A stretch of 64,000 nucleotides of DNA from Acinetobacter sp. ANC 4648 (GCF_002135345.1 NZ_NEGI01000005.1:1-64000); one strand, 5' to 3'. Positions 14,654 through 23,598 are shown, numbered from the stretch's first letter. Program-made: numbers and translations. Notes: generated from the sequence alone by a model not told the origin.

Positions 14654-15861
14654 ATATTTTAAATAGTAATGAAGCTTTTGCAGCAATGATGGCGGGTAAA
14701 AATATTCTATGTCGTGCTGCAGGTGAGTTAATTGAATTTGATGATCTTGATCAATTCCCTGCGACTATTTTTGCGAAAGCCGGTTATGAATTTTGCATCA
14801 AAATTGAAATGATGGAGTTAGGGGGTATTTCTTTTACCAAGCCTTTGACCCTTGATGAGATTCAAGATGGCCAAGATGTTTTTACGATCAACACTTATGG
14901 TCAATCTATTTATATTAGTGAATTTGGCAAGATGACTTGTCCTGCATTAATTGAATCTATTAACAGTGGATTTGTGCAGCGTGATGCTGAAAATGCCAAG
15001 CTACAACTACAAGCAATGGCTAAGGTTTTAGGTCGTGAGTTGAATGGCGACTGCTTGGTTGTTCGACTTGGTACTGACAAGCCTAAACGTAATACTGGTA
15101 AAAAGGCTAATAACTCCACTCCAACTGCGGCAAATGATGCCTCAGTTCCAGTAGAAAAAAAGACATCTTGTGACTCTGCAATAACCAATGAACCTGAAGT
15201 GTGGAAAACTAGTGCTCAAGAAGCCCATGAAACATTAAAAGAGACACGTGAAATAGCTGAAGCATTTATGGCTTCAGAACCAGCTTTAGAAGGTGTCATT
15301 GAAACCGAGGCTGTGAAATTGATTGAGAAATTTACAACTCAAATAGCGCAATGCAACACTGTAGATTCGGTTTTGGGTCTACGATCTATCTTTTTAGCAA
15401 ATGGTCATCTTGAGCGTGAGGATCATCAACACCTATGCAAGCTCACCGAAGATAAATTGCTTGAACTAGATCCTGAGCAATATGCACCTAAGTCTGCACA
15501 AATAGTTGAACATCAAGAATATTTAGACACATTGCTTAATGATGTGGCTTTAGCACAAACACCTGTCGAAGTTAATGCCCTCATCCGCTATACAAAAACT
15601 TGGACTGAGCAACAGCGTAAACCCGTCATCATGGCAATGAATAAGCGCTTAATCGAACTGAGTAAACAAAATACAGAGGTTACAGTACCTCCCTCTTTAA
15701 TGGTGAGAATTCAGAATGCCGTTGATATAGCTGAACTATATGAATTAGAAGCCGAGGTAAGAACTCGTCATCCTGACATTCAGCCAAAATTAATGGATGT
15801 TGCAAAACAACGTAGGTTTGAGCTTGAAAATCAGGTTGATCAGGTGGAGCTAAATTCATGA
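14650..15861 (+). CDS. 403-aa phage protein of unknown function
   Basis: The N-terminal part (MNILNSNEAFAAMMAGKNIL, to about residue 100) looks like a small folded domain seen at the start of several phage early proteins. A low-complexity Lys/Ser/Thr linker lies at about 140-170, and a long helical C-terminal half contains Glu- and Leu-rich repeats. No catalytic motif is visible. It is coupled to the RecA-like ATPase (ATGA overlap) and to the next small gene (ATGA overlap), so it probably works in the same process. Confidence 0.5.
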   Translation: MNILNSNEAFAAMMAGKNILCRAAGELIEFDDLDQFPATIFAKAGYEFCIKIEMMELGGISFTKPLTLDEIQDGQDVFTINTYGQSIYISEFGKMTCPALIESINSGFVQRDAENAKLQLQAMAKVLGRELNGDCLVVRLGTDKPKRNTGKKANNSTPTAANDASVPVEKKTSCDSAITNEPEVWKTSAQEAHETLKETREIAEAFMASEPALEGVIETEAVKLIEKFTTQIAQCNTVDSVLGLRSIFLANGHLEREDHQHLCKLTEDKLLELDPEQYAPKSAQIVEHQEYLDTLLNDVALAQTPVEVNALIRYTKTWTEQQRKPVIMAMNKRLIELSKQNTEVTVPPSLMVRIQNAVDIAELYELEAEVRTRHPDIQPKLMDVAKQRRFELENQVDQVELNS

Positions 15862-16004
15862 TGGGCTATCACTACTCCACTATCACCCGGACACTCAATG
15901 TGTTCGGGGAGAAAATGACCCACGTATTTTCCAATGTCAGTAGCGGTGAAATTGAAGCTCTGGTGATCGATGCAAAACTTAAAGAAGCGATTTGGAGGAA
16001 GTGA
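15858..16004 (+). CDS. 48-aa phage peptide
   Basis: A short frame beginning MMGYHYSTITRTLNVFGEKM and ending IDAKLKEAIWRK. It overlaps the previous stop (ATGA) and its own TGA overlaps the next ATG (TGATG), a double coupling that supports it as a real gene. The function is unknown. Confidence 0.55.
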   Translation: MMGYHYSTITRTLNVFGEKMTHVFSNVSSGEIEALVIDAKLKEAIWRK

Positions 16005-16516
16005 TGGATATTAAAAAAGAAAGAGAAGCTTTTGAGGAATTGTGGCTACAGGGTAATGGTCATTTTAAATACTTCAAATTTTCAGCAGAAAACGGGAAGT
16101 ATATATCGACAGGTGTTCGGGATAACTTGACTAATCAAGATTTACTTTTTGCTTCAATCACAATTAACACTGCATATTTGTTTTTTCTTGGTGGTACTAA
16201 AAAAGCTCAAGCGGTGCCTGAAGGTTTTGTTTTGGTGCCAAATGAAAATTTAAGCACATTTTATCAAGATGATTCTGAACCTGAGAATTTCTGCACACTT
16301 GAATCTGACTTAGACATTCTTGGTGATGGTCTTGATTGTGGTGACGTAATGGTTGTAAACAAATACAACCAAGCTGAAATATCTAAAGAGAAACTTTATG
16401 GTGTTTGGTGTGAAATAGAAACTTCATATGGAACAGCAAAAAAATTTAAAGTTTTCAAAACTGAGGAGCAAGCCAAGAAATCGATGATTGAAGCACAGGA
16501 GCAAAGTCATGATTGA
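16004..16516 (+). CDS. 170-aa phage hypothetical protein
   Basis: Start ATG 16004 (MDIKKEREAFEELWLQ), coupled to the preceding TGA and preceded by GGAGGAAG; an earlier in-frame start at 15992 lies inside the 48-aa gene. The opening IKKEREAFEELW resembles the common start of small phage early proteins. The C-terminal half (GVWCEIETSYGTAKKFKVF) may be a small beta domain. There is no catalytic motif. Confidence 0.5.
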   Translation: MDIKKEREAFEELWLQGNGHFKYFKFSAENGKYISTGVRDNLTNQDLLFASITINTAYLFFLGGTKKAQAVPEGFVLVPNENLSTFYQDDSEPENFCTLESDLDILGDGLDCGDVMVVNKYNQAEISKEKLYGVWCEIETSYGTAKKFKVFKTEEQAKKSMIEAQEQSHD

Positions 16517-16880
16517 GCAAGCATTTAAAATCAAACCAGTAGAATTACCTGATGACTTAAATAGCAACTGGTTTCATCCTGACATTGAGTCACACGACAC
16601 TATTGATGATGGCGCTGAACATTACACCAAAGAACAATGGGAACAACTTCAAAAAAATCTTGGTGTTGAGATTATTTATGAAAATTATGAGTACGAAGAT
16701 ATACCCGTAATACCTGAAGATGATTGTGCTGACTGGTCAAAATGGAAACCAGAACCACCTAAGGAAGGCTTATTTTTGATTGCTGCGTACGATACTGAAG
16801 ATGGCCCTGTTTTATGGTGGGCTAAACCCAAAACAGATTTACCCGAAGAAGTGGTTAAAAGTTTGAAGGAGGTGTCGTGA
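16509..16880 (+). CDS. 123-aa acidic phage protein
   Basis: Start ATG 16509, overlapping the upstream gene by 8 nt, after AGGAG. Very acidic (HDTIDDGAEHYTKEQWEQL, then YENYEYEDIPVIPEDDCADW). A C-terminal stretch LFLIAAYDTEDGPVLWWAKP looks like a small beta-sheet core. It could be a DNA mimic or regulator, but the function is not known. Confidence 0.45.
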   Translation: MIEQAFKIKPVELPDDLNSNWFHPDIESHDTIDDGAEHYTKEQWEQLQKNLGVEIIYENYEYEDIPVIPEDDCADWSKWKPEPPKEGLFLIAAYDTEDGPVLWWAKPKTDLPEEVVKSLKEVS

Positions 16881-17161
16881 TGGGAGTAGCTATCAATCGA
16901 AATGACCAAATCGACACATCAATGATGTTGATTCTGCGTTATAAAAGACCTGTTGTTGCCTTAAAAGATATTGTTGAAGATTACATGCCGCATTTAGATA
17001 TGGCAGCTGCAAAACAACGAGCAGCTAAATGTAAACTGCCTTTTCCAGCATTTAAGGTAGATGGTAATAAATCTGAATACTTTGTAAACTTAACTGATGT
17101 TGCTGTTTGGTTGGATACGCTTCAGAAGGAATCACGCTTGAACTGGAGTGAGGTGAATTGA
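16880..17161 (+). CDS. PrtN-like pyocin activator family protein
   Basis: 93 aa from ATG 16880, with AAGGAGGT 6 nt upstream. The pattern TSMMLILRYKRPVVALKDIV, EDYMPHLDMAAAKQRAAKCK and LPFPAFKVDGNKSEYFVNLT matches the PrtN family, whose founder activates pyocin genes in Pseudomonas. It is the last gene of the repressor-controlled rightward operon, so CI loss would induce it. It is a good candidate for the activator of the late genes of this prophage. Confidence 0.75.
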   Translation: MGVAINRNDQIDTSMMLILRYKRPVVALKDIVEDYMPHLDMAAAKQRAAKCKLPFPAFKVDGNKSEYFVNLTDVAVWLDTLQKESRLNWSEVN

Positions 17162-17436
17162 TTTCACCTCATTTTTTACGCCAATTTTACGCCTTACGCC
17201 ACGTAAAAAACCATAAGATATTGATTTTAAATTATTATTAATAATAGTCTAACCCACCCGCCATCGGTGCGACGAACACTTGCGGAGTTTTTGATTTATC
17301 AAACAAATCTTTAATGACGGTACTTTGACTCAATTTCCTTAACCTCTTTTAACTTCATTTAGTTGCGTCTTATTGACTTTTAATACCCTTTAGTTGCACC
17401 ATATTTGCACCTTAGAATTATAATGGTGCAAGTAGC
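17162..17436. promoter_or_regulatory. repeat-rich region before the integrase
   Basis: Three TTACGCC repeats occur near 17174-17201. Further right, TTAGTTGC occurs twice (near 17359 and 17389), TTGCACC twice (near 17393 and 17405) and an inverted GGTGCAA once (17424). Such repeats next to an integrase gene fit arm-type integrase binding or integrase promoter control. A 31-codon leftward frame (17238-17333) lies inside. Confidence 0.4.
17238..17333 (-). CDS. 31-aa frame, possible 3' end of a host gene
   Basis: TTG 17333 sits 4-7 nt behind AAGGAAA and gives MSQSTVIKDLFDKSKTPQVF followed by VAPMAGGLDYY. The ending looks like a real protein C-terminus rather than random sequence, and the strand is opposite to its neighbours. 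It may be a small gene or the tail of a host gene carried at the attachment site. I cannot identify it. Confidence 0.3.
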   Translation of the reverse strand: MSQSTVIKDLFDKSKTPQVFVAPMAGGLDYY

Positions 17437-19052
17437 ATGGGTACTGTCACAAAACGTCAACTAATAGATGGCACTACTCGCTATAGAGCACAGGTCCATG
17501 TACAGCGTGAACACTACCCGCCCCTTGAAACATCTAAAACTTTCAGCAAAAAATCACTTGCAGACGAATAGATAAAACGTACTGAAGCTAAGATTGAATT
17601 AAATCCTGAAAAGATGCTTAATCCTGAGGCTGAGTTAAACACAGAACACTCAAAAATTTTATTAAACAATATTTAGATGAAGCTGATAATTTTGCGAGAA
17701 CAAAAACTGGTGCACTAAATCACATCGCTAGTTTAGAGATTTTTGAAAAAAATATCTATTCATTAACACGACAAGACTTTTCTGAGCATGCCATTTTACG
17801 TCGTAAAGGCGATCTAGTAAAAGGAATAGATGGAGTTGCTCCTTCAACTGCGTTAAAAGATTTATCCCATATTTCATCAGTCTTAAATCATGCAGAACTT
17901 GTATGGGGTGAAGATATCGCTCATGCCAAGAATGAATTATCACACTCACTTATTGGTCTTAAAAAAGCTCGTATTGTTACTAAATCAAAAGAACGTGATC
18001 GTTTAATCACACCAGAAGAACTTCATATCCTGACCAATCACTTTTATAAAGGATGGAAGCGTGTTCGCAATGCTATTCTAATGCATCTGGTTATGTGGCT
18101 TGCGATCTATGCAGGTCGTCGTGAAGGTGAACTATGTGAAATGCGTTTAGATGATTTTGACAAGAAGAATAACCAATGGAAAATCAGAGACGTTAAAAAT
18201 CCAGATAGATCAAAAGGAAATCATAAGTTTGCCCATTTAGAGCCTAATGCCCTTCTCATTATTGAAGAATTACTTGAACCTTCCACTCGAAAAAGAATGC
18301 TGGAGCTCGGTTATAGTGATGCGCTTCTTTTACCTGTCAATGTACAAACAGTCAGTGATTATTTTCGTAGAGCATGTCGCTTAAATGGAATTGAAGATTT
18401 AAGGTTTCATGATTTACGCCACGAAGCAGCGACACGCTATGCGGAAGATGGTTTTACAATACCTCAACTGCAAACGATTACACTACATTCGTCATGGAAT
18501 AGTCTTAAACGTTATGTAAATCTAAGAAAACGTGGTGAACGCTTAGATTATCAGACTGCTATTCAATTTGCTCGACAACAATATGACGATAATTATTCTA
18601 AATTTGCTTTAAAACAAAGATATGTATCAGCAGCTGATATTGCAGATGCAGAGGAAGCTTATTCTCAAGTTCAAACACCTGACGTTATAAATACTGAATT
18701 TTCTTTTACTAAAGAGCAGCTAGAAAGATTCATGAAATCATTCCGCCCAACTAAAAGTGTTAAAGATATGTATAAAGAAAAATCCAATATACAGAACATA
18801 TTTGCATGGAACGATGTGCAACAGTCTTTTGTGGTTTCATACATACAAAATGCTTGGGAAAATTGGTTTAATGATAATGGGACTGTTGATTGGAAACAGC
18901 TTCCAGATGACACAACTCACTTTAGCATCAAAGGTTCAGATGTATTAAAAATTGAAGATGATCGTGTGTACAAATGGAAAAAAGAAATAAAAAAATGGTT
19001 TGATATTTCTAAATATTTTAATGCTGATATTTCGAATCTTATTAAAAAGTGA
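17437..19052 (+). pseudogene. tyrosine integrase, broken by a nonsense codon and a frameshift
   Basis: Joined, the frames give about 538 aa. The arm-binding start is MGTVTKRQLIDGTTRYRAQV. Codon 45 is TAG (17569-17571), where related proteins have Trp. A one-base loss in an A run near 17652-17656 shifts the frame. From about 18081 the catalytic core is intact: AGRREGELCEMR (first Arg), HDLRHEAATR (His-x-x-Arg), and SSWNSLKRYVNL (Tyr). A C-terminal extension of about 150 aa follows. The prophage is unlikely to excise with it unless both lesions are suppressed. Confidence 0.85.
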
Positions 19053-19621
19053 TCTAATATGAAGAATAAATTATGCGTATCCATTTGTTAAATCAAATAT
19101 GAAAACTGCATTTGGAAAATTTATTAAAATGACATAGATTAAAAGGCCCTCAATTGAGGGCTTTTTAAAATAAATCTCACCCTACAGCTCATCGGTTTAC
19201 AAGCTCTTTCATGAGTACATTTAGACAGTTTAGCAAAGCTAAAATTTCTGTGGATCCATTTTATTTTAAAGACAGAAAATGGTCTATGAGTCGAGATAGA
19301 TTAAGCAAAAATTATTTTAAGTGGGATGAGTTGTTGACGATTGTTAAGTGACAATATCAATGAATAATTAATCCTAACTAATAAAAATATGAGCAAACTT
19401 TTAAAAATACTATCGTGAAACGTGAAAATTCAATCAATAAGTCATTACTTCACTCTGAGCAAAGTAATGACTTCAGCTAAGGTGTTGATAATAAAATAAA
19501 TATTTCTTGTGCTTCACATAAGCTGTATTATGTTCGGTCAAAAGAAAACATATGCATCAAAAACACTTGGAAACTGAAGGTAACTGACCATTTATTTTAA
19601 AACGTGTTATAGATCTATGAG
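19053..19621. other. gene-poor stretch at the right prophage border
   Basis: It holds a terminator GCCCTC/GAGGGC with T run (19143-19166). It also has a 46-codon rightward frame (19211-19351; starts MSTFRQFSKAKISVDPFYFK) with no ribosome-binding site, probably a gene tail. A 12-bp perfect inverted repeat AAGTCATTACTT lies at 19439-19473. The right attachment site may lie here but no repeat partner is in the window. Confidence 0.5.
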
Positions 19622-20263
19622 TTATTCTGGAAATTCTTTTTCTGAACCGCCATTATAACTAGCAAAACGTTTTTGCTCTCTACTGAATACTGGTGCGCTA
19701 TTTACCCAAGGCCATTTCCCAAAATGAGTTTCACGATAACGTTTAAATGCATAATTAAGTTCTTGATCAGTATTTAAAACAAAAGGGCCTCCTAATACTA
19801 CTGGTGCTTTAATTGGTTCACCCTCTAGCCATAGAATACAAGCTTTTTCATCTCCTGCTTTAATATGAATAATTTCATCAGGTTTAAGCTCAACTAAATG
19901 TTTAAATTGAATAATTGTATTTTCTATTTCTAAAGTTGAGCCTTGGTAGAAATAAGCAAAACGATTCGATGTAGGGCTTGTTGCTGGAATATTAATTTCT
20001 GCATGGGCATCTAGCGTTAACATAAAGATATTAACTTTATTATTTTTATCAGCGGCCCAAGAGTGAATAGGACGAGGTATTGCATCAACTCCTTCAAAGC
20101 TACCAGAAATAATACGAATATTAATAAGATGATTTTGTGCATCTATATGTTGAACATGTGGAGTATGTTCACGCCACATCAGATTAACGTACAGTGCATT
20201 CCACTCATCATCAAAAGGTGCAAAGGTATATATTTTTTCAGATAGTATTTCATTTTTATTCAC
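19622..20263 (-). pseudogene. pirin-family protein lacking the N-terminal part
   Basis: 213 aa from GTG 20263. The C-terminal half has the pirin signature GEPIKAPVVLGGPFVLNTDQ followed by ELNYAFKRYRETHFGKWPW. Pirins are usually about 280-300 aa with an iron-binding His/Glu cupin in the first 100 residues; here that part is absent and an in-frame stop lies upstream. The metal site is therefore missing and the gene is probably a 5'-truncated remnant near the prophage border. Pirins act as quercetinases or regulators, which this fragment cannot be assumed to do. Confidence 0.65.
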
Positions 20264-20334
20264 TAAACTAAGGTAGCCCCCTTCTGAGCTATGCGCTATT
20301 CAGGACAGTAGGCACACCCATCCAAAAGAAAAGG

Positions 20335-20382
20335 AAAAACCCTCAGTATCTAGAATGCGAGGTTTTTTATGTGCCGTAATAT
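20335..20382 (-). terminator. second copy of the TATTACGGCACATAA terminator module
   Basis: On the minus strand ATATTACGGCACATAA is followed by an AACCTC/GAGG-GTT hairpin (20335-20368) and a T run. It directly follows the 38-aa zinc-ribbon gene. The box matches 2946-2961, while the stem differs but stays paired. Confidence 0.7.
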
Positions 20383-20384
20383 GC

Positions 20385-20501
20385 TCAGTTATTTTTAACT
20401 TTTGCACACTTCCGACACTCAACCACCCAGCCTAATTCGTCATGTTCATATTCATAGATATGAAAGCCAAAACAAAATAGACTTCTTAAAAATTGGAGCA
20501 T
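20385..20501 (-). CDS. 38-aa mini zinc-ribbon protein
   Basis: ATG 20501 has GGAG 10 nt upstream. The peptide MLQFLRSLFCFGFHIYEYEH continues DELGWVVECRKCAKVKNN; the CRKC pair with the earlier Cys-His region resembles the tiny DUF1660-type phage proteins. It is followed within 20 bp by its own terminator. It is probably a leftover of a second prophage. The function is unknown. Confidence 0.5.
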   Translation of the reverse strand: MLQFLRSLFCFGFHIYEYEHDELGWVVECRKCAKVKNN

Positions 20502-20777
20502 TTAATTCTCCTTTTTTTATCAAATTATAGAAACAAGAAAGCTTGACTCTCTTTGAGTTAAGTCAAGCAAATAACAAGTTTAAATATCAAAGAAAGTGTC
20601 AAAATATTTCTTATATTTATCAAAAATTTAAAACTTGAATAAGTTAAATAATGTCAAAGATTATGTCTAAACCAAACAAGGGATAATCCCGTATTTAGGA
20701 TATAAGAGGGATTCTTATTAGACAGCTATCCTGTAATTCAGGATTTATGTTAAATTTAAAAAAAACTTGGGTTTAAA
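20502..20777. other. intergenic, AT-rich, short hairpins only
   Basis: No gene is seen. A GGGATAATCCC-type inverted repeat lies near 20681-20692 (GGGATAATCCCG), and a similar ATCCTGTAATTCAGGAT repeat lies near 20728-20744, just before a small rightward gene. They could be operators or leader hairpins. Confidence 0.4.
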
Positions 20778-20954
20778 ATGTCTATCATAATTTCAATTAT
20801 TCTAATTTTTGCTGCATATATTATTCATCAATATTTTCTAAACAACCCTACGAATGGAATTATTGAGTATTGTGCTTATCTCTTTTTAATCGTACTGATT
20901 GCTATTAGCACCGGTTCAACCAGTTTTCTTTTCCGAGTATTGAATTCCCATTAA
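20778..20954 (+). CDS. 58-aa small membrane protein
   Basis: It starts MSIIISIILIFAAYIIHQYF at ATG 20778 and has a second hydrophobic segment (YCAYLFLIVLIAISTG). The upstream site is weak. The two-helix hydrophobic layout is coherent, so it is likely a small inner-membrane protein, but no family is known to me. Confidence 0.4.
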   Translation: MSIIISIILIFAAYIIHQYFLNNPTNGIIEYCAYLFLIVLIAISTGSTSFLFRVLNSH

Positions 20955-21045
20955 CTCCATGGTAATTACTGAATGCCAGTTTAAACGTGCTGTATATAAG
21001 CTACTCAAAGATTTCCTAAGCTTTCATGACTTTATCTCCGAGCAT

Positions 21046-21140
21046 TAAAAAAGCCCACCTTTCGATGAGCTTATTACTGCGCAAATTACATACTTCGTGC
21101 ACGATAATGAAAATATGCCATATCTTGGTCGGCCAGTCAA
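21046..21140 (-). ncRNA. candidate small RNA (promoter to terminator about 55 nt)
   Basis: On the minus strand TTGACT (21140-21135), 17 nt, CATATT (21117-21112) forms a near-consensus promoter. A terminator hairpin AGCTCATC-GAAA-GGTGGGCT (21071-21052) with TTTTTT follows, giving a transcript of about 55-60 nt and no frame of note. Both elements are clear but expression is inferred. Confidence 0.4.
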
Positions 21141-21425
21141 TAACTAGCCTATTTTTAAGTGATTATCATGAGAATGAATAAAATATCGAGCACAGTTAAT
21201 CATCGTATGTGTCATCTATTTGCTCCTGAAGATAGATTCACAATTGCAAAGCATTAGATTCATCATAGAACGGCCTTAAATAATATGTAAATCCAAGAAA
21301 ACGGGTTCATACTTAGATTACCCAACAACTATTAGATTTTCTCAACAATAATATAATGATAATTATTCAAGGTTAATTTTTGACTAATACAAAAAATTAG
21401 CCTTAAAAACTTTATTAATTCACCG

Positions 21426-21669
21426 CTAAAATTTTAATGTACAGAATAAAATGCCAGAGTTTATTGGTGTATCTTCTTTAGAAGAACTTATATAGTTTTG
21501 AATATCTTTCCACTTAAAGTACATTGAAAAATATTTCAAAACTAGACCCAATATCTTCACTCTCAACAGTAGTCTTTTTTATCTTAGAGTAAGATTGCAT
21601 ATTAGCAAAATGCTTATCTACCATTGCTTGAATAGATTACTTAATACTGAATTGATCTTCCACATGCAT
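21426..21669 (-). pseudogene. decayed unknown gene (stops and frameshift)
   Basis: Pieces in adjacent frames join into one protein-like sequence: MHVEDQFSIK, stop, SIQAMVDKHFANMQSYSKIK, then, after a shift, LKYFSMYFKWKDIQNYISSS and a tail ending ILFCTLKF. The composition is coding-like but no family is recognised. Confidence 0.35.
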
Positions 21670-21755
21670 AATCTGATTAAGCACTTAAGTATTCTTAAGA
21701 ATATTAAGATGGATAAAATATATTTACCCAAGCATTTAATATTTGTTTAATTTTT

Positions 21756-21983
21756 CTAAATAACTCGGTGATCTAACTTAAACAACTGATTTAAAGAAGT
21801 ATAAAATGTACGACCATCTAGATTTAAGTCAACCTCAATCCCAGACTGAAGAAGAACCCTCTTACCTACTTCAATTTCTTTTAAGCCTTGGCGTGTATTT
21901 TGTAATTTATTTAAGGGAATTAACGATACTATAATTTCAGTACCATTTTTAGATTTTGCAATTAAATCATTTATTTTTGACAA
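21756..21983 (-). CDS. 75-aa hypothetical protein
   Basis: It starts at TTG 21983 behind AGGA (spacing about 6). The sequence SKINDLIAKSKNGTEIIVSL and a later VDLNLDGRTFYTSLNQLFKL look like a folded small protein. No family is recognised. It lies between fossils and the cold-shock gene, on the same strand as both. Confidence 0.4.
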   Translation of the reverse strand: MSKINDLIAKSKNGTEIIVSLIPLNKLQNTRQGLKEIEVGKRVLLQSGIEVDLNLDGRTFYTSLNQLFKLDHRVI

Positions 21984-22050
21984 CTTTTATCCTATTTTGT
22001 GAAGACTCTTCCAGCTTGGAAAATGACTTTAAAATTATTTTTGAATTATA

Positions 22051-22075
22051 AAAAAGCACTTATAAGTGCTTTTTA
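22051..22075 (-). terminator. terminator of the cold-shock gene
   Basis: AAAGCACTTATAAGTGCTTT is a perfect inverted repeat followed by T on the minus strand, 19 bp past the csp stop. Confidence 0.85.
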
Positions 22076-22093
22076 ATGACTGCAAAGTACTAC

Positions 22094-22309
22094 TTAGATA
22101 GCAACAATATTTACCGCATTAGGTCCTTTTTGACCTTGAACCACACTGAATTCAACCACTTGGCCCTCAAGTAAAGTTTTGAAACCTGAGCTCGCAATTT
22201 CACTAAAATGAGCAAAAACATCTGGACCTGATTCTTGTTGAATAAAACCGAAACCTTTAGTTTCGTTAAACCACTTTACAGTACCTTTAATAACATTAGA
22301 GTTAGACAT
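22094..22309 (-). CDS. cold-shock protein, CspA family
   Basis: 71 aa, the usual length. The cold-shock domain fills the protein: [15 protein letters not shown] holds RNP1 (KGFGFI, about residues 18-23) and DVFAHFSEI holds RNP2 (VFAHF). It binds single-stranded RNA and DNA and acts as an RNA chaperone in the cytoplasm. It is a single gene with its own terminator and a T-rich upstream region. It starts at ATG 22309 behind AGGATTTATT. Which csp paralogue it is cannot be told. Confidence 0.93.
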   Translation of the reverse strand: MSNSNVIKGTVKWFNETKGFGFIQQESGPDVFAHFSEIASSGFKTLLEGQVVEFSVVQGQKGPNAVNIVAI

Positions 22310-23349
22310 AATAAATCCTATTGATTTTTAATAATTTTTAGCCACTTTATTGACTGATTATAACTTTGAAAATAATAAAGAATGGCACTTAAAATCTGAA
22401 AAACGAAGGATTATGACTAAAACGACGATACTTAAGAAAGATTTACCGAAACAAGACTTTTTTCTAGTTGAATTAACTATACACTATATAAAAGAATAAT
22501 CAAGCTTTCTTATATATATTTATTTACCTGATAATAAGTAATTAAAACAATAATTTAATTCAGTTATTTCAAGAGCTAAATTAAATACCATAAACTTACT
22601 CTACAGCCTAGTAATATTGGTAAATAATAAATGTGATGATATAACTCTGCAATACCAGTACTAACATTTTTAAATTCAAGAATGATATTTGTCTCTCATA
22701 TACAAAGCTTATATGTATCTCAAAACTAAACTTACTATTTATTGCTAATCAGCTCTATCATTTTATTATCATTGCTTAAATTATATTTAGAAACAAATAC
22801 CTTATTATCATTAACATACCACCCATGATTTTTCTCTTATTGTATTTTCTAATTGAATTACAAAAATAACGGCTTTTAAATTTCGTAATTTTTCTGCTTC
22901 TGTCAGATATTTACCTTACAGAAATCTCATCTTTCATTATATCCTTATATTGCCAAACGATTAGCTTAAATGAATAATAAAAAAAGAATAGAAATATTAA
23001 TAGAAATGTACAATACAGTATAAATTTATCCGAACATCTCAGCTATTATCCTTATTTTTCACAACATAATTTTTTCCTATATTTTATAATACAGCTGTGA
23101 TGTGAATTTTTAATAAATGATTTATTTCTGATGTTAAATTTTATCTAAATTATTACTTTTATATCAGTTTGGTGTATGAGTAAAGTAGATGGTCAAACGA
23201 TGCAGGGTTAGGTTAGTCAACGAGCTAGTAAAAAATATTGTTAAAAAAAAACAATTTCTTGTTAGAGTTCTTTTTCGCATAAGAGAGCTGCAAACTAGGT
23301 TCAAGTGCTATTCTTTTTTGTTAAAAAAGAATTTTTTAATCTACTTAAA
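22310..23349. other. 1-kb AT-rich region, only a fossil gene inside
   Basis: Apart from the broken frame at 22735-22937 nothing readable is present. The AT content is very high. A 70-codon rightward frame near 23189 is basic and Lys/Leu-rich and looks like chance. Confidence 0.5.
22735..22937 (-). pseudogene. decayed unknown gene with two frameshifts
   Basis: From ATG 22937 behind AAGGATATA the frames join as MKDEISV, then GKYLTEAEKLRNLKAVIFVI QLENTIREKS, then GWYVNDNKVFVSKYNLSNDN and a tail IELISNK to the stop. Each switch needs one base. The pieces read as one protein of about 67 aa of unknown family. Confidence 0.4.
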
Positions 23350-23598
23350 GGTAACGAGTTTATACAGACTTAGTAAGTTTACCCCCCATTTACTCATGTA
23401 AGAACATTTTGTAAAAAGTGTGGATCTACTCTGGGTGAAATTGGTCCAAAAAATGAATCTTTTCCAGTACCTCTTAATTGCCTCGATGATGATCCTATTT
23501 GAGGAAATCAATTCCATGTTTTCGTCTCATCAAAACCTGTTTGGTATGAAATAATAAATTTGGCTCCTCAATATCAGGAAAATCCTACTCGATATTAA
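23350..23598 (+). pseudogene. GFA-family (Mss4-like zinc protein) remnant
   Basis: One frame contains GNEFIQT, two stops, then RTFCKKCGSTLGEIGP, LNCLDDDPI, a stop, and NQFHVFVSSKPVWYEI with QYQENPTRY. The RTFCxxCGS...DD...W pattern is that of the zinc-binding glutathione-dependent formaldehyde-activating-like (GFA) family. At least three stops and the missing CHC start show it is dead. Confidence 0.6.

Larger units (their letters stand above)
20955..21755. other. gene-poor stretch with an sRNA-like cassette and fossils
   Basis: It contains a leftward promoter-to-terminator cassette (21046-21140), a 23-codon leftward frame at 21144-21215 behind AGGAGC (MTHTMINCARYFIHSHDNHL...), and a broken leftward gene at 21426-21669. 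The rest is AT-rich with no readable gene. Confidence 0.5.

Noticed and set aside
1..19052. Transposons or insertion sequences within the prophage
   Set aside because: No transposase frame, terminal inverted repeats or target duplications were seen; this holds for the whole window.
22310..23349. Very AT-rich gap considered as an origin or centromere-like site
   Set aside because: No iterons, DnaA boxes or regular repeats were noticed; only a broken gene is visible.
23189..23401. 70-codon rightward frame before the GFA remnant
   Set aside because: Lys/Leu/Phe-rich composition from AT-rich DNA, no site, and it runs into the GFA remnant in another frame.
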